Shown here piece after piece: positions 8,278 through 17,147 of a stretch of 64,000 nt of DNA. Each line of letters starts with the position of its first letter. Position 1 is the first letter of the stretch. The notes below the pieces were generated by a model, which saw only the letters and a list, made by a program, of their open reading frames with translations, did not search any database and was not told where the DNA came from. The position numbers and the translations under genes were made by a program. This DNA comes from Aquimarina sp. MAR_2010_214 (GTDB taxonomy: Bacteria; Bacteroidota; Bacteroidia; Flavobacteriales; Flavobacteriaceae), in contig NZ_PJMS01000001.1 of NCBI RefSeq assembly GCF_002846555.1, positions 4,634,501-4,698,500 on the forward strand, written 5' to 3'.

Positions 8278-10011
8278 TTATTCTAATCTTACATCTGAAA
8301 CTGATGCCCCTGTAGGAATCATCGGAAACACATTATTTTCTTTCTCTACACATACTTCTAAAAAATATGATTCTGTTGAAGCTATCATCTCTGTAATGGC
8401 TTTTTGTAAATGCTCTCTTTTGGTAACTCTGGTAGATTTAATATGATATCCTTCTGCTATTTTTACAAAATCTGGATTTACCATCTCTGTAGAAGCATAT
8501 CGTTTATCAAAAAATAGTTGTTGCCATTGACGTACCATTCCTAGAAAACTATTATTTAAGACAACAACCTTTACAGGTACTTTGGTCTGAAAAATTGTAC
8601 CCAACTCCTGTATTGTCATCTGGTAGCCACCATCTCCAATAATCGCTACTACTTCTCTATCTGGAGCTCCCATTTTTGCACCAATCGCTGCAGGTAATGC
8701 AAATCCCATTGTTCCTAAACCTCCTGAAGTAATATTACTCTTAGATTTAGTAAACTCGGCATATCGACAGGCCATCATTTGATGTTGTCCTACATCAGAT
8801 ACAATCACTGCATCTCCTTTGGTTTCTTCATTAATTCCTCTAAGTACTTCACCCATAGACAAGCCTTCACTACTAGGATACAACTCTTCTTTGATTACTT
8901 TATCATACTCAATTGTATCATAATCTTTATATTGTTGTACCCATGAATCATGAGACTTTGATTCTACCATCGGAAGTATCTGTGATAATGTATTCTTAAC
9001 ATTACCCATTACTGCAATATCAGCTTTCACATTTTTATTTACCTCTGCAGGATCAATCTCAAAATGTATAACTTTTGCTTGTTTGGCATAGGTTTCTAAA
9101 TTGCCAGTCACTCTATCATCAAAACGCATTCCGATTGCCAATAACAAATCACATTCATTCGTTAGTTTATTAGGACCATAATTACCATGCATACCTACCA
9201 TCCCTACATTAAGGAGGTGTTTTGTTGGCAATGCAGAAAGCCCCAAAATGGTCCATGCTGATGGGATTCCTGATTTCTCTATAAAGTTTTTCAACTCTTC
9301 TTCTGCTTCTCCAAGGATTACTCCCTGACCAAATACAATCATTGGTTTTTTTGCCTCATTGATCAGTTTAGCTGCTTCTTCAAGGCTTTTTGGATCTGTT
9401 TCTGGTACTGGCTTATAACTACGTACACCTTTACATTTTTCATATGTAAAATCTAACTCGCCAAACTGCGCGTCTTTTGTAATATCAATTAATACAGGAC
9501 CTGGTCGACCAGAGCGAGCAACATAAAAAGCTTTTGCTAATACCGCAGGAATATCTTCGGCTTTGGTAATCTGATGGTTCCATTTGGTGATTGGAGTAGA
9601 GATCCCTATGATATCGGTTTCCTGAAATGCATCTGACCCCAGTAAGTGAGATCCTACCTGACCAGTAATACACACCATAGGTGTAGAATCTATTTGTGCA
9701 TCTGCAATTCCGGTCACAAAATTAGTTGCTCCGGGTCCCGAAGTAGCAATTGCCACTCCAACTTTACCACTCGCCCTTGCATATCCCTGTGCCGCATGGG
9801 TTGCTCCTTGTTCGTGCCTGGTTAATACATGATGCAATTGATCTTGGAATTTATATAACTCATCATAGACCGGCATTATGGCTCCACCGGGATATCCATA
9901 AATTAAATCTACTCCTTCTTCCAATAAACATCGAATCACCGCCTCTGCTCCTGTCATACTCACTGTTGATGTTTTGGTTTCTTTTTTTAACGTTTGCGTT
10001 TGTGTTTCCAT
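8278..10011 (-). CDS. ilvB: Acetolactate synthase large (catalytic) subunit
   Basis: 577 residues. It has the three domains of TPP-dependent acetohydroxyacid synthases: an N-terminal Pyr domain with YGYPGGAIMPVYDEL and the catalytic-Glu segment TRHEQGATHAAQGYA; the central FAD-binding-type domain; and a C-terminal PP domain with the metal/TPP motif GDGGYQMTIQELGT, ending in NNSFLGMVRQWQ. It condenses pyruvate with pyruvate or 2-oxobutanoate, the shared step of valine, leucine and isoleucine synthesis. The N terminus has a 17-residue Thr/Lys-rich extension. It is separated from ilvD by 172 bp. Confidence 0.94.
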   Translation of the reverse strand: METQTQTLKKETKTSTVSMTGAEAVIRCLLEEGVDLIYGYPGGAIMPVYDELYKFQDQLHHVLTRHEQGATHAAQGYARASGKVGVAIATSGPGATNFVTGIADAQIDSTPMVCITGQVGSHLLGSDAFQETDIIGISTPITKWNHQITKAEDIPAVLAKAFYVARSGRPGPVLIDITKDAQFGELDFTYEKCKGVRSYKPVPETDPKSLEEAAKLINEAKKPMIVFGQGVILGEAEEELKNFIEKSGIPSAWTILGLSALPTKHLLNVGMVGMHGNYGPNKLTNECDLLLAIGMRFDDRVTGNLETYAKQAKVIHFEIDPAEVNKNVKADIAVMGNVKNTLSQILPMVESKSHDSWVQQYKDYDTIEYDKVIKEELYPSSEGLSMGEVLRGINEETKGDAVIVSDVGQHQMMACRYAEFTKSKSNITSGGLGTMGFALPAAIGAKMGAPDREVVAIIGDGGYQMTIQELGTIFQTKVPVKVVVLNNSFLGMVRQWQQLFFDKRYASTEMVNPDFVKIAEGYHIKSTRVTKREHLQKAITEMIASTESYFLEVCVEKENNVFPMIPTGASVSDVRLE

Positions 10012-10183
10012 ACACTCCTATTTTAGAGGCTAGACTTTTAGAAACTAGAGTCTAGACTTTTTTAGTTCTGGTCTACGCCAGATAACATTTTATTAATTCT
10101 CAGCATTACATGCTGTTTTTTTATTTTCGGCCTTCATTAGAATGACAATTCATTCGAAACCAATGCTATACATTGGAGTATTT

Positions 10184-11860
10184 TTAGAACTCATCAGTTA
10201 CACATCCCTCTGATGCAGAGGATACTGTATGCGCATATTTGTACAATACTCCTTTATTAAATTTTAATGCTGGTTGTACCCAAGAAGCTCTTCTTTTTTC
10301 AATTTCAGCAGTATCAATAGCCACTGTGATTGAGTTTGTCTCTGCATCAATAGTAATGATATCTCCATCTTTTACTAAAGCGATCAGGCCTCCTTCTTGT
10401 GCTTCGGGGGTAATATGTCCAACAACAAAACCATGCGTTCCTCCCGAAAATCTTCCATCTGTAATTAAGGCTACATCTTTACCCAAACCAGCTCCCATAA
10501 TCGCAGCGGTAGGCTTCAACATTTCTGGCATTCCCGGTCCTCCTTTTGGACCTTCGTATCGTATGACGACCACATCGCCTTTTTCTACTTTTCCATCTCT
10601 GATTCCATCATTAGCATCATATTCTCCATCAAAAACTTTGGCTTTTCCTTGAAACCGCAATCCTTCTTTACCTGTAATTTTTGCAACACATCCATCTTCA
10701 GCGAGATTACCAAACATGATTCTAAGGTGTCCTGTTGGTTTAATTGGATTCTCTATTGGCTTGATAACATCCTGCCCTTCTGCAAGATCAGGAACATCTA
10801 ATAAGTTTTCTGCAATTGTTTTTCCGGTAACGGTTAAGCAATCTCCATGTAGTAAACCTTTCTTTAAAAGATATTTTAACACGGCTGGAATTCCTCCAAC
10901 TTCATGCACATCTTCCATAAGGTATTTCCCACTTGGCTTAAGATCTGCCAAAAACGGAGTTTCATCACTAATTCTCTGAAAATCTGCTAATGTAAAATCT
11001 ACATCAGCAGCCCTGGCAATTGCCAAGAAGTGCAACACTGCATTCGTAGAACCACCAAGTATGGTTACTAAGCGTATTGCATTTTCGAGTGATTTCCTGG
11101 TTACTATATCTTTGGGTTTGATATCTTTTTCTAGTAGTATTCGCATGGCACGACCAGCCTGGATACTTTCTTCTTCTTTATTTTTACTTATTGCAGGATT
11201 CGAAGAATTATACGGTAAAGACATTCCTAACGCTTCAATTGCAGAGGCCATTGTATTTGCGGTATACATGCCTCCACAAGCTCCTGCGCCCGGGCATGCT
11301 TTCTCTATAACACTTTTGTACTCTGTTTGTGTTATTGTTCCTGCTACTTTTTCTCCCCAGGCTTCAAAAGCAGAAACTACATCCAGTTTTTTACCTTCAT
11401 GACGTCCAGATGCTATGGTTCCTCCGTAAACTAAAATCGAAGGGCGGTCTAATCTTAGCATTGCCATTAATGCACCCGGCATATTTTTATCACAGCCAAC
11501 AACGGTTACCATTCCATCATAAGACATTGCCTGTACTACCGTCTCCATAGAATCTGCAATTACATCACGAGATGGTAATGAAAAACGCATTCCTGGTGTT
11601 CCCATAGAGATCCCATCACTTACTCCGATAGTATTAAATATAAGTCCAACGACATCCTCTTCTAGAGTTCCTTGCTTTACCAATTTAGCAAGATCATTAA
11701 GGTGCATGTTACAAGGGTTCCCTTCATAACCTGTACTGGCAATTCCAACCAGTGGTTTATTAAAATCTTCATCAGTTAAACCAATTGCATGAAGCATGGC
11801 TTGTGCGGCTGGTTGTGTGTCATCTTGAGTGACTTGTTTACTATATTTATTGATGCTCAT
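10184..11860 (-). CDS. ilvD: Dihydroxy-acid dehydratase
   Basis: 558 residues, the normal length for the IlvD/Edd family. Fe-S cluster and substrate motifs are visible: [12 protein letters not shown] (with the cluster Cys), [19 protein letters not shown], and [15 protein letters not shown] near the C terminus. It dehydrates the 2,3-dihydroxy acids to 2-oxo acids, the third common step of branched-chain synthesis. It is the first structural gene of ilvDBNCA, with a leader of roughly 560 nt upstream that carries two tandem attenuators. Confidence 0.95.
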   Translation of the reverse strand: MSINKYSKQVTQDDTQPAAQAMLHAIGLTDEDFNKPLVGIASTGYEGNPCNMHLNDLAKLVKQGTLEEDVVGLIFNTIGVSDGISMGTPGMRFSLPSRDVIADSMETVVQAMSYDGMVTVVGCDKNMPGALMAMLRLDRPSILVYGGTIASGRHEGKKLDVVSAFEAWGEKVAGTITQTEYKSVIEKACPGAGACGGMYTANTMASAIEALGMSLPYNSSNPAISKNKEEESIQAGRAMRILLEKDIKPKDIVTRKSLENAIRLVTILGGSTNAVLHFLAIARAADVDFTLADFQRISDETPFLADLKPSGKYLMEDVHEVGGIPAVLKYLLKKGLLHGDCLTVTGKTIAENLLDVPDLAEGQDVIKPIENPIKPTGHLRIMFGNLAEDGCVAKITGKEGLRFQGKAKVFDGEYDANDGIRDGKVEKGDVVVIRYEGPKGGPGMPEMLKPTAAIMGAGLGKDVALITDGRFSGGTHGFVVGHITPEAQEGGLIALVKDGDIITIDAETNSITVAIDTAEIEKRRASWVQPALKFNKGVLYKYAHTVSSASEGCVTDEF

Positions 11861-11901
11861 TTCGTTATTTAAATGTCAGTTTTTACGAATTATTTAAAAT
11901 T

Positions 11902-12027
11902 TTAACTTTTATATTGTGATATCTGTATCAGATTAAATAAACCACAGTATAAAATTATTTTGTTACAGCTAAACACATATACATTATTCAATACCCTTAC
12001 AATATCCAATAGTAGATTTACGAGCAT
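11902..12027 (-). other. Leu/Val-rich short ORF in the ilv leader (possible third leader peptide, weak)
   Basis: A 41-codon ORF between the second terminator and ilvD. Its first 18 residues, MLVNLLLDIVRVLNNVYV, contain 11 branched-chain residues (5 Leu, 5 Val, 1 Ile). No intrinsic terminator follows, only weak pairing near the ilvD side, so an attenuation role is speculative. It may be chance in AT-rich DNA. Confidence 0.25.
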
Positions 12028-12110
12028 TATTACCTGATTTACAATAACTTATATTTTGAAAATTTACAATCACTATTTGATAATTTTATTTGAGTATTCA
12101 TTATATATAT

Positions 12111-12141
12111 AAAAAAACTCCCTTCATTTTCTGAAGGGAGT
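12111..12141 (-). terminator. Attenuator terminator 2 (proximal) of the ilv operon
   Basis: On the minus strand ACTCCCTTCA and TGAAGGGAGT form a 10-bp perfect stem (12132-12141 with 12117-12126) around a 5-nt loop, and seven T follow (12111-12117). It lies 25 nt past the antiterminator strand next to the leader-2 stop codon and 250 nt before ilvD. The TCCCTTCA part of its 5' arm can pair instead with TGAAGGGA at 12167-12174. Confidence 0.9.
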
Positions 12142-12166
12142 CTGTATTTATTTTTATACAATAATG

Positions 12167-12174
12167 TCCCTTCA
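12167..12174 (-). promoter_or_regulatory. Antiterminator strand of attenuator 2 (TGAAGGGA)
   Basis: TGAAGGGA directly follows the leader-2 stop codon (12175-12177). It is perfectly complementary over 8 nt to TCCCTTCA in the 5' arm of the downstream terminator. A ribosome finishing the leader would cover it and allow termination; a ribosome stalled on the Ile/Val codons would leave it free to block the terminator. The mechanism is inferred by analogy with classical attenuators. Confidence 0.8.
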
Positions 12175-12237
12175 TCATGGTGAAATAATCACAATAATGA
12201 CAATGACATCACTAATTATATTGCTAAATATTCTCAT
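12175..12237 (-). CDS. ilv leader peptide 2 (Ile/Val-rich)
   Basis: A 20-codon ORF, MRIFSNIISDVIVIIVIISP, with 8 isoleucine and 3 valine codons, 7 of the Ile/Val codons within residues 11-18. It is followed at once by an antiterminator strand and an intrinsic terminator. This is the layout of leader peptides controlling branched-chain operons such as E. coli ilvGMEDA. Its end (codons GTG ATT ATT TCA C) is the same as in leader 1, so the two probably arose by duplication. It likely has no function apart from sensing charged tRNA-Ile and tRNA-Val. Confidence 0.85.
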   Translation of the reverse strand: MRIFSNIISDVIVIIVIISP

Positions 12238-12287
12238 TTCTACTTTTTAGAATTAATTTTAGATTCTAATCTTAATACCTTTTATAC

Positions 12288-12322
12288 AAAAAAAAATCCC
12301 TTTACTCAAGTAAAGGGATTTT
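12288..12322 (-). terminator. Attenuator terminator 1 (distal) of the ilv operon
   Basis: On the minus strand AAAATCCCTTTAC and GTAAAGGGATTTT pair (12310-12322 with 12293-12305) around a 4-nt loop, and the T-tract runs to nine T at 12288-12296. It follows leader 1 by about 30 nt and precedes the start of leader 2 by about 50 nt. The ATCCCTT part can pair alternatively with AAGGGAT at 12346-12352. Confidence 0.9.
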
Positions 12323-12345
12323 AATATCATATATAGTATTAATAT

Positions 12346-12352
12346 ATCCCTT
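12346..12352 (-). promoter_or_regulatory. Antiterminator strand of attenuator 1 (AAGGGAT)
   Basis: AAGGGAT overlaps the last two bases of the leader-1 TAA stop codon and is complementary to ATCCCTT in the 5' arm of terminator 1. The geometry is the same as in attenuator 2. Leader 1 also holds a GAAGTGA-TTATT-TCACTTC hairpin inside its last codons, a candidate pause structure. Confidence 0.75.
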
Positions 12353-12416
12353 ATCGAAGTGAAATAATCACTTCAATACTAATGACTGTATTAATATTTA
12401 TGTTTCTAGTATTCAT
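12351..12416 (-). CDS. ilv leader peptide 1 (Ile/Val-rich)
   Basis: A 21-codon ORF starting MNTRNININ and ending VIISLR, with 6 Ile, 2 Val and 1 Leu codons concentrated in the second half. The ATG lies about 5 nt after the predicted transcription start, so the mRNA would be nearly leaderless. Stop codon, antiterminator strand and terminator 1 follow in order. It is clearly related to leader 2 at its 3' end (GTGATTATTTCAC). It is not a protein-coding gene in the usual sense; its role is ribosome-stalling control of ilvDBNCA. Confidence 0.83.
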   Translation of the reverse strand: MNTRNININTVISIEVIISLR

Positions 12417-12425
12417 TTATGTGTT

Positions 12426-12458
12426 CAAATATAGGAAAATATTTTTGTGAAATACAAA
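12426..12458 (-). promoter_or_regulatory. Promoter of the ilvDBNCA operon (TTTG-N21-TATATTTG)
   Basis: The minus strand has a -33 TTTG at 12455-12458 and a -7 TATATTTG at 12426-12433, separated by 21 nt, a full match to the Bacteroidota TTG/TAnnTTTG consensus. The predicted start is near 12420, just before the leader-1 ATG, which fits the attenuator layout. Confidence 0.7.
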
Positions 12459-12659
12459 TACTAAATTATTTTTTTATAATGAACTCTTCTTGCTTTTTTT
12501 GATTCAACCTAAAAAAGATGGCTATCTTCAAAGCATTTTTAGAAAAAATCAAAAAATCTATTTGTGAAGATTTAGTTTAAAAACAAGACCCTTCATCAAC
12601 AATTAAAGGCCTTATTTTTTCAAATCCCGAGTTTTGACTACTTAGGATTTAGCTTTATA

Positions 12660-15600
12660 CTAAAACTTAATAAGCCTTAAGGTTTCTGTATGTTTATTAG
12701 CTTGTATTTTTACAAAATAATTTCCAGATGATTTTATTTTATCTCCTAATAGTATTGTACCTGGATTTTTGCTATACTCTTCATTGATCAATTCTTTTCC
12801 TAATAAATTATATACGGTTATTGTAAATGTATCGCTTTCTAATCTTGATACATCTATGGTAACGGTTTCTTCAAATGGATTAGGGTATATACTAACCCTA
12901 TTTTCTGAGGTTCTCTCTTTTTGCCTAGTTGGTCTTTTTGTAAGTAAACCTTGATCTGCTGTAGTATTATATGCATAATCTTTAATAATGTATGACAATC
13001 CATCATTAGCTACTGTAGCATAAAACCATCCATAATGTGTGTTTCCTCCTATTTTAAATGTAAATCCTATATAACCAGATTTACCTCTCCAATCTGTGTA
13101 CGAAGATGAACTTACCATAAAACTATTAGAATTGGCTACAAAATTACTAGCTGCACCAACCTCTACTCCTTCTTCAATAAACGTAGCGTTACTAGTTGTT
13201 CCTTCACAAACAACATTTTTTCCATAATTCACTAATCGAAGTGAATTATTAGTGAACCACGCTCCAAAACCATTATCATCACCAACTTCTATTCTAAAGA
13301 AATTCCAGGTACTTGAAGAGTTTGTTGTTTCATCACTCATATCCACATAAACCACAGTTCCATTAGTAGCACAAGGACTGCAAGATCCTCCGCAGTCTAC
13401 ACCTGTCTCGTTTCCATTTTGTATACCATCTGTGCATGTAGGGCTTGTAGACCCTCCTACTGTTACAGTATAATCTTCAACCTCTCCAAGATAAGTATCA
13501 GTACCGCAAGGTGTTATTTTTGCTTCAGACCCATATCCTGCTCGTACTCTCATACGTAATGAAGTCCCAGAAACTGCACTTGCCGGTGGAGTAATAGTAC
13601 TTGTATATGGACCTGCAGCAAATCGAGAGTATACCTTTTCGCCCGAATCGGTAAAATCTCCATTATTATTCCAGTCAATCCATACGCCTACCGCATTATA
13701 TGTCCAGGTATTATTATTCATGGTTATCGTTAATGCAGTTGCTTGCCCGTTAGTAAGATTTGTAGACTGATTTGTAAAATCATTATATGCAGCATTTGTG
13801 GAACTATTATTTATAGATCCTAAGCTAACATTGGTAATGTGTAAGGTAGCATTTTGAGTGGTCGAAGCTGCACAGTAGGTTACATTTGTATTACAAGGGT
13901 TACAATCAGGCCCACCACAATCTACACCAGTTTCATTACCATTCTGAATGCCATCGTTGCATGTTGGGTCTACTGTACAAGGGTCACAATCAGGCCCACC
14001 ACAATCAACTCCGGTTTCATTACCGTTCTGAATACCATCATTACAGGTTGGATTGGAACTTCCACCTTTAATAAATAGAAAATAATCTTCTACTTCATCA
14101 CCATTAGTTCTTGCTGTTCCACAAGGCTCAGGGGCAGTATGTATTTTATAACGTACTCTTAATCTGGTCGCGCCACTTTTTGCGGTATGAGGAACTACAA
14201 CAGTTGTTGTTACACCACCGGCACCATTGGTTGTTAATAAAACTTCTTCACCTGCATCTTCAAAATCTCCATCTTTATTCCAATCAATCCAAGCTCCAAA
14301 ATAATTAGGATCCCAGAAATCGATTCCTGGATTAATGGTTAAAGCAACAGACTCGCCTTTAGTAATGTTGGTTCCCAGGTTCGTAAAATCAGAATACGCA
14401 CCATTTTCACTTTTATTATTGATAGCACCAAAGATAACTTCGTCTATATAATTATTCCCTTGATAACCCGCAGCACAATAATTTGTAGGCATAGGATCCA
14501 AATTTCCATTGGTAATACTAAAATTAGCATTTGTAATATCAAAAAAGATATTATTCGTACCTCTTACCATAATTCTATTTACACCTCCTTCATTGTCTGG
14601 TATTATAATTTGTTGAGAACCATCGTTAGGTACCGCAGAAGCCAATGTTATTGGGTATGTGTTTCCACCATCTGTAGATAATAAAATATCTACTGTAGCT
14701 GCATTTACCCCATTTCCTGTGGTTCCTGCTACATTCCAGGTTACTGTTTGCGTAGAACCTACTGGCGCATCAAATCTAGTGTTTTGAGAAGTGATCATAA
14801 AAGGACCGGCATTTCCACTTACCGTAATAACTGCATCCTTAGAATCGGTATTACCTCCTCCCGGATGATTATCTCTTACGGTAAATCTAAAATTCATCAT
14901 TCTGGAAACAGAAGGTGTTACCTCCCATTCTGAAGAAGCATTTCCAGCCTTTATGGTAGAAAGGTCAGGCATATATCTCTTTGGAGATGTTGTAGGTGGT
15001 TGATAACGGAATAAAGGACCGTTAGTTGACGTTGCACGAGGAGGCATAGGAGCTATTTCCTTATCCATTTGGTTCCAGCTATACGTTAGTTGATCGGCTG
15101 AATTAGCATCAGTAGCAGACCCTTCTAATATAAATGGAGTAGATCTTGGAATCGTATAATTACCTCCTACACTAGCTGCTGGCGCACTATTACCTATTGA
15201 TTTTGTTGTACCGCAACCTGCTGTACTTACAATATGATTCCACATTTCATCTATTTGTTTCGCATGAAAAAATAGATATTGCGTATTTGCTGTATTAGGA
15301 GCACAACCTGTATATGCCATGATCGTATTACCCCCTCCTGGTTCAACGGCACCTTCGTCCAAACGATTACCTCCACATGAGTTGTTAAACGAATGGTTAG
15401 CACCGAATTGATGACCTATTTCATGAACGAATGTGACAAAGAAATAATCATTGACAGATGTGAAAGGATGTGCACCAGTAGCTCCTTCAGCTTTTTTACT
15501 ATCAACACATACAGCTCTTAAAGCTCCACGTCCAGTCCCATCTGAATCCAAAACATGACCAATATCATAGTTAGCGTTACCAATTTTAGCATCAAGAATA

Positions 15601-16481
15601 GCTTGAACCTCATTTACTGATGCTGAAGTATTACCATGCGTAAAACCGTCAGTTACTGGGTCAAGAAAAATGGAATTGTCCATATTAGGTACTAACTCAA
15701 ACGTAGTTCCAAGATCTCGTTCGTAAATCGCATTCACTCTTGTTATGAGTACATTCAACTCGGCAAGTACTGCGGCTTTCCTTTGTTGAGTTGAACCATT
15801 TGTAACGTTTGCCTTATCAGTATAAATTTTAGACAACTCTCCCGTTACTGCTATAGCCATTCGGTAGACTCTAACACGACCATCATTAGCATCTTTTCTT
15901 GCTTTGTTTGATTTTTCAGCTTGCTTTGTACTTTTTTCTAAAAAAGGTCTGACTGCGTGATCAATTGCTTGACAGTTAATTGATGCTGATCCCTCCGTTT
16001 TTGAAGTAACCACATACGTTTTACTATTACTAGTAGAAGGTTTGATATTCGTTATTGTAGCATCAGGCTTCATAATCATAGCCCTAAAGTTATTATACCC
16101 CAAACTAAAATGGACTACTCCACCTTCTCCACTAACAGATGTAGCGACATAAGATTTAATGTCTGGAAACTTCTTAGCTAAATCCGGATGTAAAACACTT
16201 GATTCCTTTACGCGGTATTCTTTAAATTCTCCACGTTCGGTAGGAAGTGTGATAATGACATTTGATTGGCCAAATGAATTGAATCTTTGAGGACAATGAG
16301 ATAAAACTTCCTTCAATTTTTCAACACTAAGGTGGTAAGTGTTTTGGTTTGAAATCTTCTTAGTTGAAGAAATGTTTTTGTTTTCAATAGGGCTACTATT
16401 TTTTTTCCAAAAATTTTTGGTTTGTGAAAATCCAAATTGGAAAACAAATAAGCCTACAAATAAGACAAGTTGATTTTTCAT
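12660..16481 (-). CDS. Secreted reprolysin-like metalloprotease with GEVED domains and T9SS sorting domain
   Basis: 1273 residues. The signal peptide is residues 1-19 (cleavage before QTK) and a propeptide runs to about 200. A metzincin catalytic domain spans about 205-420, with HEIGHQFGANH giving zinc ligands H353, H357 and H363 and catalytic E354, and a downstream Met-turn NTIMAYTG. Ig/PKD-like regions follow, then two GEVED domains (about 655-790 and 860-1015, each ending GDEVEDY or GEVEDY). Three Cys-rich repeats (CNDGIQNGNETGVDCGG type) separate them. A lamin-tail-like region and a type A T9SS C-terminal sorting domain (VSIYPNPFEETVTI) end the protein. It should be exported by Sec, crossed over the outer membrane by T9SS and act outside the cell. 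It is monocistronic. Confidence 0.9.
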   Translation of the reverse strand: MKNQLVLFVGLFVFQFGFSQTKNFWKKNSSPIENKNISSTKKISNQNTYHLSVEKLKEVLSHCPQRFNSFGQSNVIITLPTERGEFKEYRVKESSVLHPDLAKKFPDIKSYVATSVSGEGGVVHFSLGYNNFRAMIMKPDATITNIKPSTSNSKTYVVTSKTEGSASINCQAIDHAVRPFLEKSTKQAEKSNKARKDANDGRVRVYRMAIAVTGELSKIYTDKANVTNGSTQQRKAAVLAELNVLITRVNAIYERDLGTTFELVPNMDNSIFLDPVTDGFTHGNTSASVNEVQAILDAKIGNANYDIGHVLDSDGTGRGALRAVCVDSKKAEGATGAHPFTSVNDYFFVTFVHEIGHQFGANHSFNNSCGGNRLDEGAVEPGGGNTIMAYTGCAPNTANTQYLFFHAKQIDEMWNHIVSTAGCGTTKSIGNSAPAASVGGNYTIPRSTPFILEGSATDANSADQLTYSWNQMDKEIAPMPPRATSTNGPLFRYQPPTTSPKRYMPDLSTIKAGNASSEWEVTPSVSRMMNFRFTVRDNHPGGGNTDSKDAVITVSGNAGPFMITSQNTRFDAPVGSTQTVTWNVAGTTGNGVNAATVDILLSTDGGNTYPITLASAVPNDGSQQIIIPDNEGGVNRIMVRGTNNIFFDITNANFSITNGNLDPMPTNYCAAGYQGNNYIDEVIFGAINNKSENGAYSDFTNLGTNITKGESVALTINPGIDFWDPNYFGAWIDWNKDGDFEDAGEEVLLTTNGAGGVTTTVVVPHTAKSGATRLRVRYKIHTAPEPCGTARTNGDEVEDYFLFIKGGSSNPTCNDGIQNGNETGVDCGGPDCDPCTVDPTCNDGIQNGNETGVDCGGPDCNPCNTNVTYCAASTTQNATLHITNVSLGSINNSSTNAAYNDFTNQSTNLTNGQATALTITMNNNTWTYNAVGVWIDWNNNGDFTDSGEKVYSRFAAGPYTSTITPPASAVSGTSLRMRVRAGYGSEAKITPCGTDTYLGEVEDYTVTVGGSTSPTCTDGIQNGNETGVDCGGSCSPCATNGTVVYVDMSDETTNSSSTWNFFRIEVGDDNGFGAWFTNNSLRLVNYGKNVVCEGTTSNATFIEEGVEVGAASNFVANSNSFMVSSSSYTDWRGKSGYIGFTFKIGGNTHYGWFYATVANDGLSYIIKDYAYNTTADQGLLTKRPTRQKERTSENRVSIYPNPFEETVTIDVSRLESDTFTITVYNLLGKELINEEYSKNPGTILLGDKIKSSGNYFVKIQANKHTETLRLIKF

Positions 16482-16824
16482 GATTTAATTTTTAATAGTT
16501 AATGAAGTTGTTGATAAATGGGAATCAACACCTTTTGCAGAAGCAAGCAATGAATTGGAAAACTCATTGTAACTTTTAGCAACAATACTTTCGTTGAATA
16601 GCGCACATACTGTCATTCTTTTTTTGAATACATCCTAAGGTGTATTCTTTACTAGTGATTTTTGTATATTCATAACTTAAGTTTAATGGTGATTAAAAAA
16701 ATTGAAGAATTTACACACCCCCTCTTGATTTGATTTCAGAGGGATTGTATTAGATTAAAACCACTCGTTATGTTCTACACCTTACTGCTAAGGTCAAAAA
16801 TAAATAGTCTATTTCAATTAAAGA
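16482..16824. other. Intergenic region upstream of the metalloprotease
   Basis: About 340 bp. A short hairpin CCCTCT...AGAGGG is visible near 16723-16746. No promoter fitting the full consensus and no gene were found. The region sits between the protease start and the sorting-domain remnant of the collapsed gene. Confidence 0.4.
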
Positions 16825-17147
16825 TTATTCGACTATAACTCTTACCGAATTTGTTCGTTTTCCTAACTTAACAGTTACCAAATACAATCCTGCACTTAAT
16901 TGATTTGCATTAAACTGAACAGTTTTGGTTTGCTCTGCTGCTTTGCCGGGGTTCTGTTTTTTAATAAGGTTTGTTTTTGAAGTATTTTTTCAAATTCTTT
17001 AGCTTTTTCAAAAGCCTCCGGGTTATCTTCGTAGTATTCTTGCTGAGTTTCCTCGAATGAGCAACTCTTTTCTTTTTGGTGTTGACCCATAATTGGCCAA
17101 ATTATCAACCCCATTAGGATCGATAAAAACGTGTTTGTAGTTTTCAT
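16825..17147 (-). pseudogene. Collapsed T9SS-secreted protein gene: signal peptide and propeptide start joined out of frame to a sorting domain
   Basis: From the ATG at 17147 the reading frame gives MKTTNTFLSILMGLIIWPIM (signal peptide), then an acidic segment with CSFEETQQEYYEDNPEAFEK, resembling the start of secreted metalloproteases. It then becomes non-native and stops at 16896. In the next frame the DNA from about 16990 to 16825 reads on into KAAEQTKTVQFNANQLSAG, LYLVTVKLGKRTNSVRVIVE and stop, an unmistakable type A T9SS C-terminal domain end. The middle of the gene is missing and the ends are frame-shifted, so this is a large internal deletion. The family of the lost middle is unknown. 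Confidence 0.75.

Noticed and set aside
10239..10979. Plus-strand ORFs opposite ilvD
   Set aside because: They lie wholly within ilvD in other frames, show no recognisable domains and have low-complexity Ser/Pro/Thr composition typical of antisense shadows.
13380..14065. Possible CRISPR-like or tandem-repeat array
   Set aside because: The repeats are in frame within the protease gene and encode a Cys-rich protein unit; they are not spaced like a CRISPR.
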